Origin: Anaerobacillus alkalidiazotrophicus | Lineage (GTDB): Bacteria; Bacillota; Bacilli; Bacillales_H; Anaerobacillaceae | NCBI RefSeq assembly: GCF_001866055.1 | Contig: NZ_MLQS01000024.1 | Coordinates: forward strand, 34,532-98,531 | DNA length: 64,000 bases | Direction: 5' to 3' | In this document: in pieces, positions 1 through 8,578 of the stretch | How positions within the stretch are numbered: the first letter of the stretch is position 1 | How the letters are laid out: each line of letters begins with the position of its first letter | Position numbers and translations under genes: made by a program | Notes under the pieces: generated by a model | Database searches by the model: none | What the model was told of the DNA's origin: nothing | Seen by the model: only the letters and a program-made list of their open reading frames with translations

Positions 1-1198
1 CAAGGCGTTCTGCTTCTTTTTTCGAAATACCACGGCTCATCAAGTAGAACATTTGCAGTGGATCAATACGACCAACACTAGCAGCGTGGCCTGCTGTAAC
101 ATCGTCTTCATCGATTAATAAAATTGGGTTTGCGTCTCCACGAGCTTTTTCGCTTAACATAAGTACACGCTCTGTTTGTTCACCATTTGATTTTGAAGCG
201 CCGTGTTCAATTTTTGAGATACCATTAAAGATTGAACTTGCACTATCTTTCATTACACCGTGAGTTAACATTAACCCTTCAGAATGCTTACCATAGTGAA
301 CAACATGAGATGTAAAGTTTTGGCGTTGCTCTCCAGTACCTACAGACACCGTCTTTTTATCTGTAAATGAACCGTCACCGACTAAAAACGTTTTGTTTTC
401 ACTAACCGTATTTCCATCATTAAATTGACCTAATGCCCAAAGGATTTTTGCATCACGCTCAGCATGACCACGACGAACCACGTACGTCGTAACACCTGTA
501 GAGAAATTATCTACTGCTCCAAAAGATACACTCGCACCTTGTAATGCATATACTTCTGCAATAACATTCGCTACTGCAGGTTCATTATCTTCAGAAACGT
601 AATTCTCAACATAAGTAACTGAACTATTTTCATCAGCTACAATTAAAACATGATTGAAAAGGCCAGTATTCCCACTTACTGAGAAAACAGCTTGTAACGG
701 GATTTCTACTTCTACATTTTTAGGAACGTAGATGAAAGTCCCTCCGTTCAATAAAGCTGCGTGCATCGCAGTTAATTGATTTTCATCTTGTGATACTGCT
801 TCTTTCATGAAGTATTTCTCAACAAGATCACTATGCTCTTTTAATGCAGTAGCAAAATCCGTAAAAATAACACCTTGCGTTTTTAATGTTTCAGACAGCT
901 GTGCAAATACAAGTTTTCCATTTCGCTCAGCTAGAACATTTTGATCTGCTTTATCGTTCGGTATAAGACCTTTAATAACTTCTGGTAGTTCACCTTCAAC
1001 TGGTGCAAATTTATGCTGTGAAAATTGAGTGAAATTCCATTTTTCAATTTTTGTTTTATCTGGTTTTGGTAATTCCTTCGTTCCAACTAATTCTAAAGAC
1101 GAAATACGAGAGTTTAGAAACCATTCAGGCTCATTGGCGTCTTTAGAGAGGTTGGTAATGTATTCACGATCAAATTGTAGCTTTGTATCCACTGACAT
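1..1198 (-). CDS. sufD: SufD, Fe-S cluster assembly scaffold subunit (partial, 3' end off window)
   Basis: SufD is part of the SufBCD scaffold that builds and transfers Fe-S clusters in the cytosol, working with the ATPase SufC. The minus strand is open from an ATG at 1198 to the window edge, about 399 codons. It begins MSVDTKLQFDREYI, and near the edge reads VGRIDPLQMFYLMSRGIS, a segment highly typical of SufB/SufD C-termini. About 35-40 residues are missing by comparison with the usual length of about 437. It follows sufC by 27 bp in the same direction, as in the sufCDSUB operon of Bacilli. A Shine-Dalgarno GAGGAGGGA lies just upstream of the ATG. Identity is very secure from gene order and the C-terminal motif. 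Confidence 0.95.
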   Translation of the reverse strand, partial: MSVDTKLQFDREYITNLSKDANEPEWFLNSRISSLELVGTKELPKPDKTKIEKWNFTQFSQHKFAPVEGELPEVIKGLIPNDKADQNVLAERNGKLVFAQLSETLKTQGVIFTDFATALKEHSDLVEKYFMKEAVSQDENQLTAMHAALLNGGTFIYVPKNVEVEIPLQAVFSVSGNTGLFNHVLIVADENSSVTYVENYVSEDNEPAVANVIAEVYALQGASVSFGAVDNFSTGVTTYVVRRGHAERDAKILWALGQFNDGNTVSENKTFLVGDGSFTDKKTVSVGTGEQRQNFTSHVVHYGKHSEGLMLTHGVMKDSASSIFNGISKIEHGASKSNGEQTERVLMLSEKARGDANPILLIDEDDVTAGHAASVGRIDPLQMFYLMSRGISKKEAERL

Positions 1199-1225
1199 AC
1201 TAAATTCCCTCCTCTAGTTAACCAA

Positions 1226-2011
1226 TTATGCTTCTTGACCTACTGTTTCGTCTTCAATTCCTAGCTCTTCTTTAATCCAGTCATACCCTTGGGCTTCTAA
1301 ACGCTCTGCTAATTCTGGACCACCAGATTTTACGATACGGCCTTGCATCATAACGTGAACGAAATCAGGCTTAATATAATTTAATAGACGTTGGTAGTGA
1401 GTAATAATAAGACAACCAAACTCTTCTCCGCGCATTGCATTTACACCATTTGCAACAACTTTAAGAGCATCGATATCAAGTCCAGAGTCAATTTCATCTA
1501 AAATGGCGATTTTGGGCTCTGTCATTAATAATTGAAGAATTTCGTTACGCTTCTTTTCACCGCCCGAAAACCCTTCGTTTAAGTAGCGTTGAGAATATTC
1601 CTCATCCATTTCTAAAATGTTCATTTTTTCATCTAATTGGCGAATAAATTTCATTAAGGAAATTTCATTTCCTTCACCACGTTTTGCGTTAATTGCTGAA
1701 CGTAAGAAATCAGCTGTAGTAATACCAGAAATTTCACTAGGATATTGCATAGCTAGAAATAATCCTTCACGAGCTCTCTCGTCAACTTCCATTTCTAATA
1801 AGTCTTTCCCGTTAAAAGAAACTTCTCCACTTGTCACTTCGTATTTTGGGTGTCCCATTAATGAGGAAGCAAGTGTCGACTTACCAGTTCCGTTCGGACC
1901 CATAATCGCATGGATTTCTCCACCTTTTACTTCAATATTAAAACCTTTTAAAATTTCTTTTCCTTCAATAGCTACTCGAAGGTCTTTTACAGTTAAATTT
2001 GGTGCTGTCAT
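1226..2011 (-). CDS. sufC: SufC, ABC-type ATPase of the Suf Fe-S assembly complex
   Basis: SufC is the soluble ATPase that remodels SufB/SufD during Fe-S cluster assembly. The 261-residue protein has a Walker A (GPNGTGKSTL), an ABC signature (NEGFSGGEKKR) typical of SufC rather than of a transporter, a Walker B (IAILDEIDSGLD) and a switch His (LIITHYQRLL). I place the start at the ATG at 2011 (MTAPNLTVKDL) because GGAGGG lies 7 bp upstream; an in-frame ATG at 2026 overlaps that Shine-Dalgarno. It is the first gene of the leftward suf operon, and the promoter must lie in the AT-rich region above 2011. Length and motifs are normal. Confidence 0.97.
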   Translation of the reverse strand: MTAPNLTVKDLRVAIEGKEILKGFNIEVKGGEIHAIMGPNGTGKSTLASSLMGHPKYEVTSGEVSFNGKDLLEMEVDERAREGLFLAMQYPSEISGITTADFLRSAINAKRGEGNEISLMKFIRQLDEKMNILEMDEEYSQRYLNEGFSGGEKKRNEILQLLMTEPKIAILDEIDSGLDIDALKVVANGVNAMRGEEFGCLIITHYQRLLNYIKPDFVHVMMQGRIVKSGGPELAERLEAQGYDWIKEELGIEDETVGQEA

Positions 2012-2293
2012 CGCAGTTCCCTCCATATAAACAATGTTTAATTTAAACGACTATACTGGATAATCGATACATTCTCAATCTATTCTCATTACAATCTTAT
2101 AACAAATAGAATTCTACTTCAAGCATGTTGCATTGTTTTTCCGAAACTTTTTATACCCTTATGTTTAGAAAGTAGGTTTTTATTGTAAAAAGTAATAAAT
2201 ATTTACTTTTCACAATTGATATTTTACGTATAGTTTCATAAAACATGTATCTAAACAAACAATTAATTATTTTAGAAAAAAACGAGAGCTTAA

Positions 2294-2348
2294 TTTCTCA
2301 ATTAGCTTATTCCAAATAATAATCAATTATCATTGATTAATTGAGAAA
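2294..2348. other. Inverted repeat with AT-rich loop upstream of sufC; possible Fur-like core
   Basis: TTTCTCAATTA at 2294-2304 pairs with TTAATTGAGAAA at 2337-2348 around a loop containing AATAATAATCAATTATCATT. The loop resembles the TGATAAT...ATTATCA pattern of Fur boxes but matches imperfectly. It lies about 300 bp upstream of sufC, so it could be a distal regulatory site or only a transcript hairpin. Function is unproven. Confidence 0.3.
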
Positions 2349-2486
2349 AGTCTACCCCTTTGATACATTTTCTTCAAAAGAATCTGCAGTTGATAGTTGT
2401 TATCAATTAGACTTAGTTTTCACCTTTACTTATGTTATTTATAATTATTATAAAGTTTGCTGACCCTGTATTACTAAGCAAAGCAT

Positions 2487-2824
2487 AAGAAAAGCGCAAG
2501 CGCCTTGGTCACGAGCAGCTGCTCCTGTGCCACTCCGTTTGCTCGTCGCAAAGCCGCTTCGTAGTAATCCAAGTAGTAGCTTCACTGGGGCGGCCTTTGA
2601 CAGAAGCCGCTCTTTGGCTTCCTACGTGCTTTTAGCGTCTTCTAGTATTGCTTCGTAGTAAGCTTCCTCGAAGCAGTGTTTTGTGCGACGAGTAATCGCA
2701 GGAGCAAAGCTGCATGAAGCTATTCTAAGAGGTTATTCAAGTAGTTATTGAAGTCAGTTGCTTGACTGAAGTGACCGAGCTCGTGGCTGCTTGCGCTAGA
2801 CAGTTTCCAAGTTAGAAATTTATA
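2487..2824 (+). repeat. Family III structured repeat, long copy (III-a)
   Basis: It begins AAGAAAAGCGCAAGCGCC and ends GCTAGACAGTTTCCAAGTTAGAAATT, the same ends as copies at 7492-7633, 31215-31391 and 37988-38109. The ends can pair with each other (GCGCAAGCGCC...; TTGGTCAC/GTGACC; CGAGC/GCTCG), giving a long stem with a variable middle. This copy has the largest insert, including GACAGAAGCCGCTCTTTGGCTTC, a hairpin also in copy III-b. No reading frame is evident. It resembles the small bcr-like mobile repeats of Bacillaceae; that link is an inference. Confidence 0.75.
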
Positions 2825-2841
2825 AATTCTGATTACATAAT

Positions 2842-2880
2842 AAAAAGCGTGTGAGAATTGCTTCTCATCACGCCTTTATT
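2842..2880. terminator. Bidirectional hairpin terminator
   Basis: AAAAAGCGTGTGAGAA and TTCTCATCACGCCTTT pair around a short loop, with A-rich and T-rich flanks on either side. It lies 20 bp beyond the stop of the leftward 53-residue gene at 2901-3062, which it probably terminates. Confidence 0.75.
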
Positions 2881-2900
2881 TTAGGGATATAATCGTTTAG

Positions 2901-3062
2901 TTATTTCAAGCCTGATACTAGCGCTAAACTTTTTTGATAATCCTTTTCTCTTTTTCTTTCTACTTTTAAAAGATTTTCTAATTTAAGGTTGTACTCAGCG
3001 TATCCCATTCCATGCGTTTTTTGCATCGCTTTTTCCATCTCACTTGTATGCCTTGTTTTCAT
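2901..3062 (-). CDS. Small charged protein of unknown function (53 aa)
   Basis: An ATG at 3062 opens a 53-codon frame ending TAA at 2901. The protein starts MKTRHTSEMEKAMQKTHGMG and continues with a Lys/Glu/Arg-rich stretch (NLLKVERKREKDYQKSL) predicted to be helical. There is no signal peptide or membrane segment. A good terminator follows, and a GGGTGAT element lies upstream, though further from the start than usual, so translation is plausible but unproven. I do not recognise the family. It sits between sufC and yurZ, where B. subtilis has nothing I recall. Confidence 0.5.
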   Translation of the reverse strand: MKTRHTSEMEKAMQKTHGMGYAEYNLKLENLLKVERKREKDYQKSLALVSGLK

Positions 3063-3295
3063 CTGGTGGATAATAAATCACCCTTTCAAATTATTACGTA
3101 CAATTAATATAGTAGCATGGTAACTTTATTACGACAAAGTGTGTTTTGTGTGAAATTATTTAACATTCTGAATTCTTACCTTGTCATATGATCCTATCGC
3201 TCTTTTTTTTAGAAAAGCTTCCATTTTCTTTGTTTTTCATGTATAGATTATATTTTTTTGCGCTTTTTTGTCTATTAAGCCCCTAGGTATTCGAG

Positions 3296-3661
3296 TTAAT
3301 TTATTTTTTGACTGAACTCATTATAACAATCGAAAACGAGTGTTACAGCTTGACTCATTGCAGCGCCACCACCAAAGGCCCCTGTTACTCCAATCGCTTC
3401 GAAGATTTCCTCCTGCGTACATCCTTGATCAATACAGCCTTTTGTATGATAAATAATGCAATATTCATCTTGAGAATAAATACTTATTCCAAGAGCAATC
3501 AGTTGTTTTTCCTTTTGTGTTAATTTTCCTTCAGCAAAACACGCTTCTGTAAAAGCGTTAAACTTCCTTGCGATCTCTGGCATTCTCTCTGTAAAATTCC
3601 CTAACCCTAGCTTATAGTCGTGTAGTATCATTTCATACGAACTCATATTCATTTCATCCAT
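3296..3661 (-). CDS. yurZ: Carboxymuconolactone decarboxylase/AhpD-like protein (YurZ)
   Basis: This 121-residue protein belongs to the AhpD/CMD fold, which often acts as a thiol-based peroxidase or reductase module. The region [22 protein letters not shown] followed by ALEAGCT-like [19 protein letters not shown] is the family core. The usual CxxC is reduced to one Cys followed by IIYH (C-I-I-Y-H), so the classical CxxC-H disulphide chemistry is doubtful. The start [10 protein letters not shown] at 3661 follows AAAGGAG; the longer frame to 3688 would contain that Shine-Dalgarno. In B. subtilis yurZ likewise lies between sufC and the metQ/P/N genes, so the assignment rests on both fold and gene order. 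The exact reaction is unknown. Confidence 0.85.
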   Translation of the reverse strand: MDEMNMSSYEMILHDYKLGLGNFTERMPEIARKFNAFTEACFAEGKLTQKEKQLIALGISIYSQDEYCIIYHTKGCIDQGCTQEEIFEAIGVTGAFGGGAAMSQAVTLVFDCYNEFSQKIN

Positions 3662-3803
3662 CGTAGCAACTCCTTTGAATTTTTTCAAACAACCTTATTA
3701 TTAGTTACGGTGAAGAGAACTATTTTAACAATCAGAACTTTTCTAGACACAAAAAAAGCCCTATTTAACACCTTTGTTAACAGAACTTTAAGTATACACA
3801 ATA

Positions 3804-4388
3804 TTATTCTTTCTTTAATCCCCTAGCAAATACTTTAACACTATGCTCAATAAAGGCATCTAAAGGTACGCTAGCTACTTTTTTCCCTGAAATAAATTGC
3901 GCTGAGAAGTAGCCTAAATTCATCGTCATAAAACTAAATACTACAACTTCAATATTTGTATCAATAATCTTACCTCTTTTTTCCATTTCAGTTAAATAAT
4001 CTACTAAGAATTTTTTCATTAACCTTGGATTTACTGTTAGCGTTTCTGATATTTCATCATGAGTACCACTCTCTTTATATGCTAATAGGACAACTTTTTT
4101 ATTTTCACTCATAAAATTCTGATATGTTCGACTAACATTTGCAAGGTCAGTTTCAAGGTCATAAGTTACTTCGTTATTAGTAAATAGTTTTTCAGAATGA
4201 AATGCACAAGTATATGTTTTAATAACAGCATCTAAAATTTCTTGTTTATTTTTAAATTTTCTAAATAAGGTCATTTCTGATAACCCTGCGAATTGAGCAA
4301 TTTCTTTAGTAGTGGTTGATGAATACCCTTTTAAGCTCATTAAATTAATAGCAGCATTAATAATTTTCTCTCTTGTTTCTTGTGGCAT
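3804..4388 (-). CDS. TetR/AcrR family transcriptional regulator
   Basis: A 194-residue one-domain regulator. The N-terminal helix-turn-helix is clear: REKIINAAINLMSLKGYSST, then TTKEIAQFAGLSEMTLFRKF. The C-terminal ligand domain is diverged, with a hydrophobic stretch near residues 140-160. The start is the ATG at 4388 (MPQETREK), preceded by GGAGGGAAGG; upstream in-frame codons add 17 unconserved residues. TetR proteins usually repress a neighbouring gene, but no obvious efflux target is adjacent: yurZ lies downstream and the met operon upstream. It is absent from this position in the B. subtilis order as I recall it, so it looks like an insertion into a conserved block. Ligand unknown. Confidence 0.9.
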   Translation of the reverse strand: MPQETREKIINAAINLMSLKGYSSTTTKEIAQFAGLSEMTLFRKFKNKQEILDAVIKTYTCAFHSEKLFTNNEVTYDLETDLANVSRTYQNFMSENKKVVLLAYKESGTHDEISETLTVNPRLMKKFLVDYLTEMEKRGKIIDTNIEVVVFSFMTMNLGYFSAQFISGKKVASVPLDAFIEHSVKVFARGLKKE

Positions 4389-4533
4389 AATCCTTCCCTC
4401 CAAAAATCCAGCCCTAAACATTTGTTTCATTTTTAACATAACATAGTTTAATAAGTGAAAATGTGTCTATAAATGAAAAGATATCTTAACTTCAAGTTAT
4501 TATTAGATACTTGAAGTTGACGGTGAGATATAA

Positions 4534-4570
4534 AAAGGAACTAGCCTATTTATATAGACTAGCTCCTTTT
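4534..4570 (-). terminator. Intrinsic terminator downstream of the met operon
   Basis: On the minus strand AAAAGGAGCTAGTCTATA pairs with the complementary half ending CTAGTTCCTTTTT, followed by T-rich sequence. It lies about 150 bp past the metQ stop, with repeat II-a in between. Confidence 0.75.
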
Positions 4571-4590
4571 CCTGTGCCACCTAGGCCTAT

Positions 4591-4722
4591 AGATAACTCG
4601 TTCTAGCTTCGCTAGAACATCGAAAATTCAGATGGAGTCTCAACTCCACCTGAATGTAAGTTCCCACCTACGCTACGCTTAAAGGTGGAGGGCTATGTTC
4701 CTTAAAGTAAAAATCAGTTTAA
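4591..4722 (+). repeat. Family II structured repeat (II-a)
   Basis: It carries the family hallmarks in order: the hairpin GTTCTAGCTTCGCTAGAAC, then CAGATGGAGTCTCAACTCCACCTG, then a CCCACCTACG...AGGTGG-type hairpin and the tail AAATCAGTTT. Copies are at 20531-20660 and 47834-47966, all in the same orientation. The right end stops at or next to the metQ stop codon, so it sits in the 3' untranslated region of the met operon. Non-coding; origin unknown, perhaps IS200/IS605-derived. Confidence 0.75.
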
Positions 4723-5598
4723 TTAATTAGCAGGTACTACGTCTCCGCCCCATCTTTCTAAGATGAAGTTTGTGATTGCTTCTGATTGTAGTACTTCAAC
4801 TAACTTTTGGATTTCTTCGCGCTCTTCGTCCCCACCACGTACAGCAATTACGTTTACGTATGGGTTGTTTTCTGGACTTTCTAAAGCAATTGCATCTTGT
4901 CCTGGGCTTAGTCCAGCACCTAATGCAAAGTTTGAGTTAATAAGAACTGCGTCCCCTTCACCATTTAAATATGCTTGTGGTAATAATGAAGCTTCTACAC
5001 GATCTTGGAATTTAAAGTTTTTCGGATTTTCTTCAATATCATCAAGAGTTGCTGTAATACCTACACCTTCAGCTAATGTGATTAAACCTTGTTGCTCAAG
5101 CATCGCTAAAATACGACCATGATCCGGAATCGCACTACTCATAATAATTTCTGCACCTTCTGGAAGTTCGTCTAAGCTTGCCCACTTTTGTGAATAAATA
5201 CCGATTGGCTCAATATGAATACCACCTGCATTTACAAAACCATAATCTTCTTGCTCATTTTGCGCTGTTAAATACGGAATATGTTGGAAGTAGTTTGCAT
5301 CTAACTCTCCATCGGCTAAAGTCTTATTTGGTAGTACATAGTCTTGGAAACGGCGTACTTCAATTTCAATGCCTTCTTCTAATAAAAGAGGTGCTGCTTC
5401 TTCTAAAATTTCAGCATGTGGTACGTTAGATGCACCAACTACTAATTTTACAGTTTCTTGATCAGTAGCTTCTGTCGTTTCTTCTGTATCTCCTGTTGTA
5501 TCTGTTTGGTCTGCTGGTTGCTCATCTGCTGCTGGACCACAAGCAACTAATGCTAGTGATAAAAATGCAGCACTTAAAATTCCTGCTAATTTTTTCAT
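4723..5598 (-). CDS. metQ: MetQ, methionine-binding lipoprotein
   Basis: Substrate-binding lipoprotein of the MetNIQ importer, held at the outer face of the membrane. The 291-residue precursor starts MKKLAGILSAAFLSLALVACG, with a lipobox LVAC placing the lipidated Cys near residue 20. A Thr/Glu/Asp-rich linker follows, then the NLPA/MetQ domain beginning KLVVGASNVPHAEILE and containing NYFQHIPYLT. The start at 5598 follows AAAGGGG at normal spacing; the upstream TTG at 5616 overlaps that site. It is the last gene of a three-gene operon read leftward, N-I-Q, controlled by the S-box riboswitch at 7697-7826. Identification is secure by sequence and context. Confidence 0.96.
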   Translation of the reverse strand: MKKLAGILSAAFLSLALVACGPAADEQPADQTDTTGDTEETTEATDQETVKLVVGASNVPHAEILEEAAPLLLEEGIEIEVRRFQDYVLPNKTLADGELDANYFQHIPYLTAQNEQEDYGFVNAGGIHIEPIGIYSQKWASLDELPEGAEIIMSSAIPDHGRILAMLEQQGLITLAEGVGITATLDDIEENPKNFKFQDRVEASLLPQAYLNGEGDAVLINSNFALGAGLSPGQDAIALESPENNPYVNVIAVRGGDEEREEIQKLVEVLQSEAITNFILERWGGDVVPAN

Positions 5599-5669
5599 TT
5601 TATTTACCCCTTTCAATACTTTCTTTTTTTATTATTTACTCTCTTCTTTAATTTTAAAAGAGAAATTTA

Positions 5670-6338
5670 CTAACGCTTATCAGTTACATGCTTAAAGAAA
5701 TCACCAATTGATTGAATAATAAATACAATTAACAAAATAACGATTGTTGCTACAAAAGTTACATCTGTACGACTACGTTGAAAACCATCTAAAAAGGCTA
5801 AATCACCGAGACCACCTGCTCCTACAAATCCAGCCATAGCTGTAAATGATACAAGAGCAATTGCTGTTACTGTAATCCCTGAAATTAATGCAGGGAATGA
5901 TTCTGGTATTAATACTTTATAAATAATTTGAAGCTGATTAGCACCCATGGATTGGGCAGCTTCGATAACCCCTTTATCAATTTCCCTTAGTGCAATTTCA
6001 ACCATCCTAGCATAAAAAGGAGCTGCACCAATAATTAATGCTGGTAATGCCGCTTTTGCCCCAAGCATTGTTCCCATAAGAAATTTTGTAAAAGGGATGA
6101 GTAAAATAATTAATATAATAAACGGTATCGAACGGAAAACATTTACAAACGCCGCTGTAATGGCATGAACAATTTTGTTTTCCCAAAGATTACCTTTATC
6201 AGTTAAAAATAAAACAAGACCTAAAATGATTCCAAAAATTAGTGTAAATAATACAGAAACACTTGTCATATATAACGTTTGTAGTGTCGCTTCCCATACT
6301 TGCGACCACCTTACATTAGGAAGTAACTCGCTAAACAT
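5670..6338 (-). CDS. metI: MetI, methionine ABC transporter permease
   Basis: A 222-residue inner-membrane permease with about five transmembrane segments and the BPD permease EAA-like loop (GVIEAAQSMGANQLQIIYKVLIP region). MetI forms the homodimeric channel that works with the ATPase MetN and the lipoprotein MetQ. Its start overlaps the end of metN by 8 bp, which implies translational coupling, and metQ follows after about 70 bp. Called metP in some B. subtilis literature. Length is typical of the family. Confidence 0.95.
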   Translation of the reverse strand: MFSELLPNVRWSQVWEATLQTLYMTSVSVLFTLIFGIILGLVLFLTDKGNLWENKIVHAITAAFVNVFRSIPFIILIILLIPFTKFLMGTMLGAKAALPALIIGAAPFYARMVEIALREIDKGVIEAAQSMGANQLQIIYKVLIPESFPALISGITVTAIALVSFTAMAGFVGAGGLGDLAFLDGFQRSRTDVTFVATIVILLIVFIIQSIGDFFKHVTDKR

Positions 6339-7356
6339 TGCTAATCACCTCCACATTTACTTGTTTGCCAACAATATAGTTAATAGCTTTTTCAACTTCG
6401 CTAACTTCCCCATCAATATGAATAAATAAAGCTCCATAAGGTCCGTTCTGAGTTTGCGATACTTTCCCTTGTAAAATATTAATATCAACTTCGAAAGAAC
6501 GAATTAATTGAGAGATTAAAGGTTTCTCAGCGTCTCCACCTACAAAAGTAAGTTGAACAATTTTACCTGTTTTCGTTTCTTCTAATAAATGTTTGATCGT
6601 TTCCTTTGTTTCTTCAGGCTCGGTTACTTGCTTAACAAATTCTTTCGTCATTTCCTGAGTAGGATGACGGAATACTTCAAGTACCGGACCTTCTTCTACA
6701 ATACTACCATTTTCCATAACAGCTACACGGTGACATATTTTCCTAATCACGTGCATTTCATGGGTAATTAACACAATCGTTAAACCCAACTTTTGATTGA
6801 TATCAACAAGTAGATCTAGGATGGAATCTGTTGTCTTTGGATCTAATGCTGATGTTGCTTCATCACACAGTAATACTTTAGGATTGTTAGCAAGTGCACG
6901 AGCAATCCCAACACGTTGCTTTTGACCACCACTTAACTGTGAAGGATAAGAACCTCCTCTTCCTTCTAGACCAACAAGCTTAATTAGTTCTTCTACTCGC
7001 TCTTTTCGTTTTTCCTTTGGTACACCTGCAATTTCTAAAGGAAATGCAATGTTTTCTCTAACAGTTCTAGACCAAAGTAAGTTAAAATGCTGAAAAATCA
7101 TACTAATTTCTTGTCTTGCTAAACGTAGATCTTTTTTACTAAGCTCTGAAAGGTTCTTACCTGCTACTTGTACAGTACCTTCCGATGGACGCTCTAACAT
7201 ATTCAACATACGGATCAATGTACTTTTCCCAGCACCACTATAGCCGATGATTCCGTAAATTTCACCTTTATTAATTGTTAGATTTATATTATTAACAGCC
7301 GTTACTTGACCGTCTTTCGTATTAAAAATTTTCTTCAATGAGCTTAAAGTAATCAT
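6331..7356 (-). CDS. metN: MetN, methionine ABC transporter ATPase
   Basis: A 341-residue cytosolic ATPase. Walker A is GYSGAGKSTLIRML, the signature is LSGGQKQRVGIARAL, Walker B is VLLCDEATSALDP and the switch His is in ITHEMHVI. The C-terminal 80 residues match the NIL ligand-sensing domain (LTFVGGDAEKPLISQLIRSF), through which excess methionine inhibits transport. It is the first gene of the operon. Its leader carries a SAM riboswitch about 340 bp upstream and a family III repeat between that riboswitch terminator and the start codon. Confidence 0.96.
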   Translation of the reverse strand: MITLSSLKKIFNTKDGQVTAVNNINLTINKGEIYGIIGYSGAGKSTLIRMLNMLERPSEGTVQVAGKNLSELSKKDLRLARQEISMIFQHFNLLWSRTVRENIAFPLEIAGVPKEKRKERVEELIKLVGLEGRGGSYPSQLSGGQKQRVGIARALANNPKVLLCDEATSALDPKTTDSILDLLVDINQKLGLTIVLITHEMHVIRKICHRVAVMENGSIVEEGPVLEVFRHPTQEMTKEFVKQVTEPEETKETIKHLLEETKTGKIVQLTFVGGDAEKPLISQLIRSFEVDINILQGKVSQTQNGPYGALFIHIDGEVSEVEKAINYIVGKQVNVEVISNV

Positions 7357-7491
7357 TCGCCCTCACCTCTATTCTGTATATTCACATCGGATTACTCATA
7401 TTAATACACAAGCAATGTTCCCACAGCTCCAACATGTATTAATTCTCATCCATAGTCCATAAATAAAATTAGTTGAAAACATTCATACAAC

Positions 7492-7633
7492 AAGAAAAGC
7501 GCAAGCGCCTTGGTCACGAGCGAGAGGCACTGGAGGTCCTTTGACAGAAGCCGCTTTTTGGCTTCCGAAAAGGAGTGAAGTGACCAAGCTCGTAGGCGCT
7601 GAAGCTAGACAGTTTCTAAGTTAGAAATTTTAT
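7492..7633 (+). repeat. Family III structured repeat, short copy (III-b) in the metN leader
   Basis: It starts AAGAAAAGCGCAAGCGCCTT and ends GCTAGACAGTTTCTAAGTTA. TTGGTCACGAGC near the left pairs with GACCAAGCTCG near the right, and GAAGCCGC...GGCTTC forms an inner hairpin. It lies between the riboswitch terminator and metN, so it is transcribed into the metN mRNA leader whenever the terminator is read through. Confidence 0.8.
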
Positions 7634-7650
7634 ACTTTCTTACCTTACAC

Positions 7651-7686
7651 AAAAAACCTTTATGCCCCAAAAGAGCAGAAAGGTTT
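7651..7686 (-). terminator. Riboswitch-controlled intrinsic terminator of the met operon
   Basis: On the minus strand AAACCTTTCTGCTC...GCATAAAGGTTTTTT forms a stem (AAACCTTT/AAAGGTTT) followed by a T run. It lies directly after the S-box aptamer, in the position of the regulated terminator that forms when SAM is bound. Confidence 0.85.
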
Positions 7687-7696
7687 AATAGATAGG

Positions 7697-7826
7697 AATA
7701 TCCATCTCATCTTTCAAAGCTCTTTGCTCTGCAGGAATTGGCACCTTCCTAAGTAAAATGCTTACTTAGCGGTTGCCGGGTTTCATCGGGCCAGTCCCTC
7801 CACCTCTCTTGATAAGAGTATCAAAT
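7697..7826 (-). ncRNA. SAM-I riboswitch (S-box leader)
   Basis: The minus strand contains the classic S-box landmarks in order: CTTATCAAGAGAGGTGGAGG, GGACTGGCCCGATGAAACCC, GGCAACC, a variable stem (CTAAGTAA...TTACTTAG), GGTGCCAATTCC, and GATGAGA closing P1 against CTCTTATC. S-boxes sense S-adenosylmethionine and switch genes off by terminator formation. A terminator follows at 7651-7686 and then metN, which matches control of a methionine importer. This is one of the most certain calls in the window. Confidence 0.97.
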
Positions 7827-7931
7827 TTCATATATGGTTTTCGTTCATAAATTGAATATTTCAATAGATCAAATCTTACCACGGTCATTTGCCACTGTCA
7901 ATTAATTTTTCTCCAATAATTTATATGGTAA

Positions 7932-8285
7932 TTACTGGACCGAAACTTCACACTGATTTAGGTAAAATATCGTCTCAGCTTTCAAAACAGCTGAATACGT
8001 CCCTTCAATTTTTAGTTCATTTCTTTTATACATTCGTTGTAATCGTTCTTTTCCAGTTAAAACATCAAGAAGCGCTTTTTCTACTCCACTTATTACGACA
8101 TCAAAACGTTCGACTTCACTCTTTGAAACAAAAGCGATCTGATCACGCTCAAATTTTATACTATAAACCTTCCCGTCTGTCGGTTCGAGTAAAATACAAT
8201 AAGGTTTTTCTTTGAAAATCAACTTTAAGTGTGTAGCTTGCAAAAATTGTTGACGAAAACGTTGTAAGACCTCATCTAACACCAT
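7932..8285 (-). CDS. yusD: SCP2 sterol-binding-domain-like protein (YusD)
   Basis: A 117-residue soluble protein. Its fold signature is weak but the pattern FERDQIAFVSKSEVERFDVVISGVEKALLDVLTGKERLQRMYKRNELKIEGTYS, quoted only in part, fits the SCP2 family, which binds lipids or other hydrophobic molecules: the LLDVLTGKERL and ELKIEG elements match SCP2 C-terminal halves. In B. subtilis yusD follows the metN/P/Q genes, as it does here on the other side of the riboswitch. GGAGG lies 11 bp upstream of the ATG at 8285. Ligand and function are unknown. Confidence 0.75.
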   Translation of the reverse strand: MVLDEVLQRFRQQFLQATHLKLIFKEKPYCILLEPTDGKVYSIKFERDQIAFVSKSEVERFDVVISGVEKALLDVLTGKERLQRMYKRNELKIEGTYSAVLKAETIFYLNQCEVSVQ

Positions 8286-8578
8286 ATCATCACTAACCTC
8301 CTAGTAAGATTACCTTGAATTAGGATAATTCGAGAACTACCTTGCAAACTCCTTGTAAATGTTTACATTTAATTCAAAAGCACACAAAATTGTGGGGCAC
8401 ATAATTCATTAGGTTGTGTACATCCGACTCAGAAAACCTTAGTAATGATGAATGAATATGAATTTACATTATCGTTTCCATTTAATACATACAACCTTTC
8501 TCTTAAAATTGGATATTCTAAATACGACAGAGGTGTGACCATTTATTAATGAAAAATAAATGAGGAGGCTGTTTGGTT

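Noticed and set aside
1029..2030. Plus-strand frames antisense to sufC and sufD
   Set aside because: Shadow frames opposite strongly conserved genes.
2314..2338. Definite Fur box
   Set aside because: Only partial match to the 19-bp consensus, at a distance from any start; kept only as a possibility within the inverted-repeat entry.
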